Source: Pontibacter mucosus
Lineage (GTDB): Bacteria; Bacteroidota; Bacteroidia; Cytophagales; Hymenobacteraceae
Direction: 5' to 3'
DNA length: 64,000 bases
NCBI RefSeq assembly: GCF_003054055.1
Contig: NZ_QBKI01000005.1
Span: forward strand, 355,903-419,902
Shown here: positions 59,534 through 64,000 of the stretch, in pieces
Layout: each line of letters starts with the position of its first letter
Numbering within the stretch: position 1 is the first letter of the stretch
Made by a program: the position numbers and the translations under genes
The notes under the pieces: generated by a model
Databases searched by the model: none
Seen by the model: the letters and a program-made list of their open reading frames with translations, nothing else
Told to the model about the DNA's origin: nothing

Positions 59534-59797
59534 ATGGCAGACAAGAAAGATAAGACCGAAGAGACCAAGCGTAGCCTGGCAAGCAATGCCAACACTAAGC
59601 TTAATCCGGAAGATTATTCCAACAAGGCAAACATCAAGGGAGGCGTAGACAAAGGAAAGGCAGGAACAAAAGCAACCGCTTCCCAGCAACAAGGACAGGG
59701 TGCCTGGAACAAGAAGAACAACGATGATAACCGGACAGGTACTAAGAGTGGCGGCGGTGGCAGTGGACAGGGGGCGAATACCCCGACCGGCAAATAA
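59534..59797 (+). CDS. Small disordered hydrophilic protein
   Basis: 87 residues from an ATG, with no hydrophobic residue run. It is rich in Lys, Asn, Gly, Thr and Asp, with DKKDKTEETKRSL at the start and GGGGSGQGANTPTGK at the end, so it should be almost fully disordered, like hydrophilin or LEA-type desiccation proteins. The opposite strand to the glycan genes, its own terminator and the absence of a long AT-rich codon bias support a real, independently transcribed gene. No family recognised. Confidence 0.7.
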   Translation: MADKKDKTEETKRSLASNANTKLNPEDYSNKANIKGGVDKGKAGTKATASQQQGQGAWNKKNNDDNRTGTKSGGGGSGQGANTPTGK

Positions 59798-59818
59798 AGT
59801 ATAAACTGAATCATAAAG

Positions 59819-59861
59819 AAAGCCGAAGGTTGAACAGCATATGCTCATCCTTCGGCTTTTT
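59819..59861 (+). terminator. Intrinsic terminator of the small protein gene
   Basis: AAAGCCGAAGG and CCTTCGGCTTT pair over 11 bases around a 19-base loop, with a T tail. AAAGTATAAA lies 12 bases upstream, directly after the stop codon. Confidence 0.9.
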
Positions 59862-59888
59862 ATGATTGGTGGCTAAATTACAATTACC

Positions 59889-59998
59889 ACTTGCTGGCGC
59901 GGGTTTGCAACCCGTGCCTAACTATGAGGTCGGATTTGTAATCCGACTGAGCCGGAGGCCAACGATAGCCCGTCACGAGCGTGGACGCTCGCGCCATA
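59889..59998. repeat. GCTGGCGCGGG palindrome cluster
   Basis: GCTGGCGCGGGTTTGCAACC, GTCGGATTTGTAATCCGACT and CACGAGCGTGGACGCTCGCG recur with the same order and spacing as at 56833. Each is self-complementary. The 381-base gap holds only this cluster and two terminators. Confidence 0.9.
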
Positions 59999-60112
59999 AA
60001 AAGCGAGTTTACCAGAAGAAAACGGCCCTGCCTCCTTGGAGGCGTAGGTTTAAAAGCAAATGACACGCATAACTCGCTTAAGAATGGTGTAGTGTAGATG
60101 TTAGAACTATAA

Positions 60113-60156
60113 AAAAGCAGTAGGTGGCGCTACTAGTTGCGCCACCTACTGCTTTT
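60113..60156 (-). terminator. Intrinsic terminator of the aminotransferase operon
   Basis: AAAAGCAGTAGGTGGCGC and GCGCCACCTACTGCTTTT form an 18-bp perfect stem with an 8-base loop, 22 bases beyond the stop of the minus-strand gene. The flanking A- and T-runs make it bidirectional. Confidence 0.95.
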
Positions 60157-60178
60157 CTGTCCGAGGCTTAGGGTATAT

Positions 60179-61321
60179 TTATACTTTCGCTTCCTGGTAC
60201 AAAGCTTTAATCTGCTTTACAACCCTATCCAGATCCGCTTGTGTCAGGTTAGAGCCGGAAGGAAGACAAAGCCCTAGATCGAACAAGCGTTCGCTGGTGC
60301 CGTCGCCGTAAAAAGGAGCCTCAGCAAAAACAGGTTGCAGGTGCATGGGCTTCCAGAGCGGGCGCGTTTCGATGTTGTCCTTCTCCAGGTGCAGGCGGAT
60401 GGTTTCTCTTGTTATTCCCTCTTCCTCCTTTACCAGGATGGTGCTCAGCCATCTGTTGGAGTAGTACTCACCCGTTGGCTCCTCTGCAAAAAGTATGGCT
60501 TCATTCTCAGCAAAAACTTCTTTATAGAATTCGTAATTGCTACGGCGCTTTTCCACGCGCAATGGCAACACTTCCATCTGTCCACGGCCTATACCAGCGC
60601 ATACATTGCTCATGCGGTAGTTATATCCGATATGCGAGTGCTGGTAGTGCGGTGCAGCATCCCGGGCCTGGGTCGCCAAAAAGCGCGATTTCCTAATCCA
60701 CTCTTCATTTTTAGATACCAGCGCCCCGCCGCCGGAGGTAGTGATGATCTTGTTCCCGTTAAAGGAAAGTATACTTAGCGCCCCGAAGGTGCCAAGCTTC
60801 TGCCCCTTGTAGGAAGAGCCAAGTGCTTCGGCCGCGTCCTCAATTACAGGGATTTCATACTTGTCGGCAACAGCCATGATGCGTTCCATTTGCGCCGGCA
60901 TACCATAAAGGTGTACCAAAATAATAGCCTTTGGCTTTTTGCCTTTGGCTATGCGATCTTGAATAGCTGTTTCCAGGTGCTCCGGCGACATATTCCAGGT
61001 CTGCTCCTCGCTGTCTATAAAAACAGGTGTCGCGCCCTGATACACGATTGGGTTAGCCGAAGCAGAGAAGGTCATGGATTGGCAGATCACTTCATCACCC
61101 GCCTGTACCCCAAGTATAATAAGAGCTAGATGTAGTGCAGACGTTCCTGAACTTAGAGCCGCCACGTGCACTCCCTCTCCCAGGTAAGCAGCCAGATCAG
61201 ATTCAAACCCATCTACATGTGGGCCTAGGGGAGCGATCCAGTTTGTTTCAAAAGCCTCCTGTACATACTTAAACTCCTGCTCACCCATGTGGGGTGAAGA
61301 GAGCCAGATTTTCTCGTTCAT
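60179..61321 (-). CDS. DegT/DnrJ/EryC1/StrS (PglE-like) sugar aminotransferase
   Basis: 380 residues. VAALSSGTSALHLALIILGV binds the cofactor phosphate, VIEDAAEALGSSYKGQ holds the conserved Asp and ILSFNGNKIITTSGGGAL the Schiff-base Lys of PLP. It converts a 4-keto-6-deoxy sugar nucleotide to its 4-amino form with glutamate as donor, the second step to bacillosamine. Its start follows the acetyltransferase stop by one base. The TAA stop is supplied by an AAAGTATAA motif on the minus strand. Confidence 0.95.
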   Translation of the reverse strand: MNEKIWLSSPHMGEQEFKYVQEAFETNWIAPLGPHVDGFESDLAAYLGEGVHVAALSSGTSALHLALIILGVQAGDEVICQSMTFSASANPIVYQGATPVFIDSEEQTWNMSPEHLETAIQDRIAKGKKPKAIILVHLYGMPAQMERIMAVADKYEIPVIEDAAEALGSSYKGQKLGTFGALSILSFNGNKIITTSGGGALVSKNEEWIRKSRFLATQARDAAPHYQHSHIGYNYRMSNVCAGIGRGQMEVLPLRVEKRRSNYEFYKEVFAENEAILFAEEPTGEYYSNRWLSTILVKEEEGITRETIRLHLEKDNIETRPLWKPMHLQPVFAEAPFYGDGTSERLFDLGLCLPSGSNLTQADLDRVVKQIKALYQEAKV

Positions 61322-61322
61322 G

Positions 61323-61919
61323 TTAACAGTATTTTATAATCTTACCCGGGTTACCGACCACAACGGCCTTATCCGGTACATCGCGTATCACCACTGCTCC
61401 GGCTCCAATCTTACACCATTTGCCGATCTTAACGCCAGGTATCACCACCGCACCGGCTCCGATCCAGGTCCCTTCTCCTACCGATACGTTTCCGCAAAGT
61501 ACGGCACCCGGCGACACATGTGCAAAATCTGCGACCACACATTCATGGTCAATTTTTGCCCCGGTGTTGATAATAACGTGCTTCCCTATCTGTGCCTCCG
61601 CCTGAAGTATCGCCCCTTGCATCACGACTGTTCCCTCTCCTATCACAACACTTGACGATAAGATAGCTGTGGCAGAAATAGCCTGTCCATAGGTTACCTG
61701 CAGCTGCTGAGCAATTCTGGCCCGAATACTGTTACTCCCAATGCTGATAATTAAAGGCTCATTCAGAGGCTGTTCCGGCCCTAACTTTCCCAGTACTTTT
61801 ATACCGCACAAATCTTTCAGGTCCGGGTTGTCATCAAACAAACCCATTACCGGCACACCTGCTTCTTGCAGGATGTCGATGATGACTTTGGCATGTCCGC
61901 TGGCTCCGTAAAGGTACAT
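61323..61919 (-). CDS. PglD/NeuD-like sugar N-acetyltransferase
   Basis: 198 residues. An N-terminal Rossmann part (LYGASGHAKVIIDILQEAGV, then GLFDDNP) is followed by a left-handed beta helix of hexapeptide repeats (IGEGTVVMQGAILQAEAQIG, GEGTWIGAGAVVIPG, IGAGAVVIRDVPD). NTGAKIDHECVV includes the catalytic His. It acetylates the 4-amino group made by the aminotransferase, completing UDP-diacetylbacillosamine. Coupled to the aminotransferase gene by a 1-base gap. A CT-rich tract touches its start codon. Confidence 0.95.
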   Translation of the reverse strand: MYLYGASGHAKVIIDILQEAGVPVMGLFDDNPDLKDLCGIKVLGKLGPEQPLNEPLIISIGSNSIRARIAQQLQVTYGQAISATAILSSSVVIGEGTVVMQGAILQAEAQIGKHVIINTGAKIDHECVVADFAHVSPGAVLCGNVSVGEGTWIGAGAVVIPGVKIGKWCKIGAGAVVIRDVPDKAVVVGNPGKIIKYC

Positions 61920-62003
61920 GGGAAGTTTAGAGAGTTTAGGAGTTAGAGAGTTTAGGAGTTAGAGAGTTTAAGAGTTAGAGGGTTGAGAAGTTAGAAAGTT
62001 AAA
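61920..62003 (-). repeat. CT-rich leader tract, copy 4
   Basis: On the minus strand, units CTAACTC and CTAAACTCT repeat up to the ATG at 61919. Three near-perfect 16-base periods (GAGAGTTTAGGAGTTA on the plus strand) make it the most regular copy. Confidence 0.9.
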
Positions 62004-62157
62004 TTATGTTTTTTGCAATTCGATCTAATATGACAGTTTACAGGATTAGTATTTTGTCCAGTAACTAAGGTTTTCATGCGAACTAACATAATGTGAGCCC
62101 AGAACTCAAATAATCAGGCCAGCAAATAATCCTGTACAATCACCAAAATCAATAAAA

Positions 62158-62775
62158 TCACTGATTATTCCCTTGGAACTTTGGCATAGTGGCCACGCCT
62201 TCTGCGCTGATGCCTTCAGACTTGAAGATCTTAAAAATAGTCATAAAGATAATCTTCAGGTCTAGCCAGAGCGATATGTTATCCACATACCATACATCAT
62301 ACTGAAATTTCTGATTCCAACTGATGGCATTACGTCCGTTTACCTGTGCCCAGCCTGTTATTCCCGGCCGCACCTCATGCCTTCTGAATTGCTCGTCACT
62401 ATAAAGGGGAAGGTATTCCACCAATAAGGGTCGAGGTCCAATTAAGCTCATATCGCCCTTAATTACATTCAGCAACTGCGGTATTTCATCCAAAGACGTC
62501 TTACGCACGAATTTTCCTACTGGTGTCAGGCGCACTTCATCTGGTAACAGATTTCCCTGGGCATTTTTCAGATCATTCATCGTCTTATACTTGATAACCC
62601 GGAAGATCTTACCATTTTTTCCTGGTCTTGGCTGCAGGAAGAAGGGCTTCCCCTGGTTGGCAAAGTATAGCAACCCTGTTACTACCAGGAAAACCGGCAA
62701 TAATATAGTAAAACCTATCAGGCCAAGTATAAAATCGATGATGCGTTTAAAAAAATTTCGGTATAACCGGTTCAT
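62158..62775 (-). CDS. PglC/WcaJ-type initiating sugar phosphotransferase
   Basis: 205 residues. One membrane segment (ILGLIGFTILLPVFLVVTGLL, about 16-36) precedes the catalytic part: KIFRVIKYKTMNDLKNAQGN, RKTSLDEIPQLLNVIKGDMSLIGPRPLL, RPGITGWAQVNGRNAISW. DE in SLDEIPQ is the catalytic pair. It moves a sugar phosphate from its UDP form to undecaprenyl phosphate, starting glycan assembly. It is 238 bases upstream of the acetyltransferase gene on the same strand. Confidence 0.95.
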   Translation of the reverse strand: MNRLYRNFFKRIIDFILGLIGFTILLPVFLVVTGLLYFANQGKPFFLQPRPGKNGKIFRVIKYKTMNDLKNAQGNLLPDEVRLTPVGKFVRKTSLDEIPQLLNVIKGDMSLIGPRPLLVEYLPLYSDEQFRRHEVRPGITGWAQVNGRNAISWNQKFQYDVWYVDNISLWLDLKIIFMTIFKIFKSEGISAEGVATMPKFQGNNQ

Positions 62776-63433
62776 GCTTGTCTAAAAGTAATAGCCCTTA
62801 TAATGCCTAGCGCTGTATAAACTTCCTGCACCCTTAAAAAAGGTTTGGACGTTTCTAAGTGCAAGTTATATTCCATGCTGCGAGCGTCTCATCTAGTAAC
62901 TTGCTATATCGCAGGCCTCTGTCCCAGCCGAATAATGTGTTGTACTTGCAGCACCGGGTTCAATCACTCCTAACCCCTCCTAGGGGTAGGGGACCCTCGA
63001 AAAAGTCCAAGGAGGGGAATTTTAATCCCACCCTAGCCCTCCCCTAAGAACTTGGGGGAATTTATATTCGCCTTCTTTGTCATCTCGAGCTGCGCGAGAG
63101 ACCTATTGGGAATTCTAAACAGATCTCTCCCGAAGGTCGAGATGACAGCAATAACAGAAGCTATTGCATTTTTTTATCATAGCAGGCGTTTATCATCCCC
63201 CTGCCCCTTAAAATGCAAGGCCGTTTCGTTCTCTATATTTGCCATCCTGAAAGCATCCTGGTAGCAAGTAGCAGAAGGGCCCTTTATCGCTACCAGATTT
63301 CTTAATAGCATGACAAATATAGGCTTTGTAAGCAGAATCGACTGTACCTTCAAAGAGAACTTTCTGTCCTTTATTGGGCGTATCACACTTTGCTAAACAC
63401 AAGATAAAAGCTCAAAGAGAGTTTTCTCCTCTT
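62776..63433. repeat. Repeat-rich gap before the UDP-sugar dehydrogenase gene end
   Basis: It holds a CCCCTCC-family pair (about 62968-63062: CTAACCCCTCCTAGGGG and CCCACCCTAGCCCTCCCC), the TGTCAT element at 63078-63150 and, at about 63200-63405, an open minus-strand stretch without an ATG (see findings). No convincing gene. Confidence 0.75.
63078..63150. repeat. TGTCAT...ATGACA inverted repeat
   Basis: TTGTCATCTCGAGCTGCGCG and CGAAGGTCGAGATGACAG are the outer arms; GAGAGACC and CAGATCTCTCCC lie inside. Confidence 0.9.
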
Positions 63434-64000
63434 TTATTTTACCTCCTCCGGCACCTGTTGAGCCACCCCGATGCCGTAGTAGGCGAAGCCTTTTTTGGCC
63501 AGCTCTGCCCCGTCGTAGATGTTGCGGCCGTCGAAGACCACCTTCTCCTTCATCAGCTTGCCCACCACAGAGAAGTTGGGGGAGCGGAACTCGGGCCACT
63601 CGGTCACCAGCAGCAGCGCGTCGGCCTCGATGAGCACCTCGTACTCGTCCTTGCCGTACTCGACCCTGTCGCCCAGGCTATGCTTAGCCTCGGCCATGGC
63701 CACCGGGTCGTAGGCCTTCACCCGGGCGCCGGCCTCCAGCAGGCGCTCGATGATGACCAGCGAGGGGGCCTCGCGCATGTCGTCGGTCTTGGGCTTGAAG
63801 GACAGGCCCCACACGGCAAACGTCTTGCCGGCCAGCTCCCCTGCAAAGTGGGCCACGACCTTGTCAAAGAGCACCGACTTCTGGCGCTCGTTCACTTCCT
63901 CCACCGCCTGCAGCACCCGCATGGGGTAGCCCTGCTCGGCGGCCGTCCGTATCAGCGCCTTCACGTCCTTGGGAAAGCAAGAGCCCCCGTAGCCGATGCC
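63434..64000 (-). CDS. ugd: UDP-glucose/GDP-mannose dehydrogenase family protein, C-terminal part (runs off the right edge)
   Basis: About 188 residues are visible. The first visible codons read GIGYGGSCFPKDVKAL, with the catalytic Cys of UDP-glucose 6-dehydrogenase; then VWGLSFKPKTDDMREAPSLVI, VKAYDPVAM, ADALLLVTEWPEFR and IYDGAELAKKGFAYYGIG, the UDP-binding C-terminal domain. It oxidises UDP-glucose (or a related UDP-sugar) to the uronate for surface polysaccharide. Third codon positions are almost all G or C and I see no AAGTAT hexamer here, unlike most neighbours. The exact sugar cannot be settled from this part. Confidence 0.92.
   Translation of the reverse strand, partial: GIGYGGSCFPKDVKALIRTAAEQGYPMRVLQAVEEVNERQKSVLFDKVVAHFAGELAGKTFAVWGLSFKPKTDDMREAPSLVIIERLLEAGARVKAYDPVAMAEAKHSLGDRVEYGKDEYEVLIEADALLLVTEWPEFRSPNFSVVGKLMKEKVVFDGRNIYDGAELAKKGFAYYGIGVAQQVPEEVK

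Noticed and set aside
1..64000. Insertion sequences, prophage, tRNA or rRNA genes
   Set aside because: No transposase, integrase, phage structural gene, cloverleaf with a GTTCGAATC-type arm or rRNA segment was seen on either strand.

Overview
The window looks like chromosomal DNA of a Bacteroidota species, most likely a Cytophagales member close to Pontibacter/Hymenobacter. Reasons: a SusC/SusD outer-membrane pair, RagB-type lipoproteins, a BlaI/M56-TonB regulatory unit, FISUMP, DUF4369 and DUF6438 family proteins, several promoters with a TAnnTTTG -7 element, few clear Shine-Dalgarno sites, and the dispersed repeat classes seen in this group. Assignment to genus is an inference. I found no rRNA, tRNA, CRISPR array, transposase or phage gene.

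Layout. 1-5.5 kb (minus): a tight sugar-modification operon with an SDR, an NDP-sugar epimerase, a glycoside-hydrolase/epimerase fusion, an MDR dehydrogenase and a Gfo/Idh/MocA oxidoreductase that runs off the left edge. 5.8-7 kb: a GNAT and a histidine phosphatase. 7.2-11.6 kb: susC-susD pair with a strong terminator. 11.7-15.6 kb: blaI, M56 sensor protease, a TonB-C protein and a short DUF4369 lipoprotein, with twin operators in front of blaI. 16-25.5 kb: housekeeping and orphan genes (surE, DoxX, M14 peptidase, nitroreductase, PhzF, DUF421 pair, DUF4256). 25.7-42 kb: lipoproteins, dps, an exported Dabb/Gfo/Gfo operon, a cytochrome c-sugar dehydrogenase fusion, S10 peptidase, GH5 glycosidase and HAD phosphatase. 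42.3-51.2 kb: ribBA, dnaG and a 1312-residue exported NAGPA/metallophosphatase mosaic protein, with long repeat islands between and after them. 51.8-56.7 kb: macrodomain protein, mrp-nifU, fumarylacetoacetase, flavin reductase. 57-64 kb (minus): a surface-glycan locus (4,6-dehydratase, aminotransferase, acetyltransferase, initiating sugar transferase, UDP-sugar dehydrogenase) matching the N,N'-diacetylbacillosamine pathway.

The most unusual content is not a gene cluster but the dispersed DNA. A hexamer, AAGTAT (usually within AAAGTATAAA), occurs on both strands in genes and gaps at many times chance frequency, supplies stop codons for at least four genes, often sits just before terminator stems and pairs with itself to form long hairpins. 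On top of this are at least five interspersed repeat families: CCCCTCC inverted repeats, GCTGGCGCGGG-type small palindromes, TGTCAT...ATGACA inverted repeats, CT-rich tracts lying upstream of genes always in the same orientation, and a composite element of about 0.5 kb present three times around dnaG and the 1312-residue gene.
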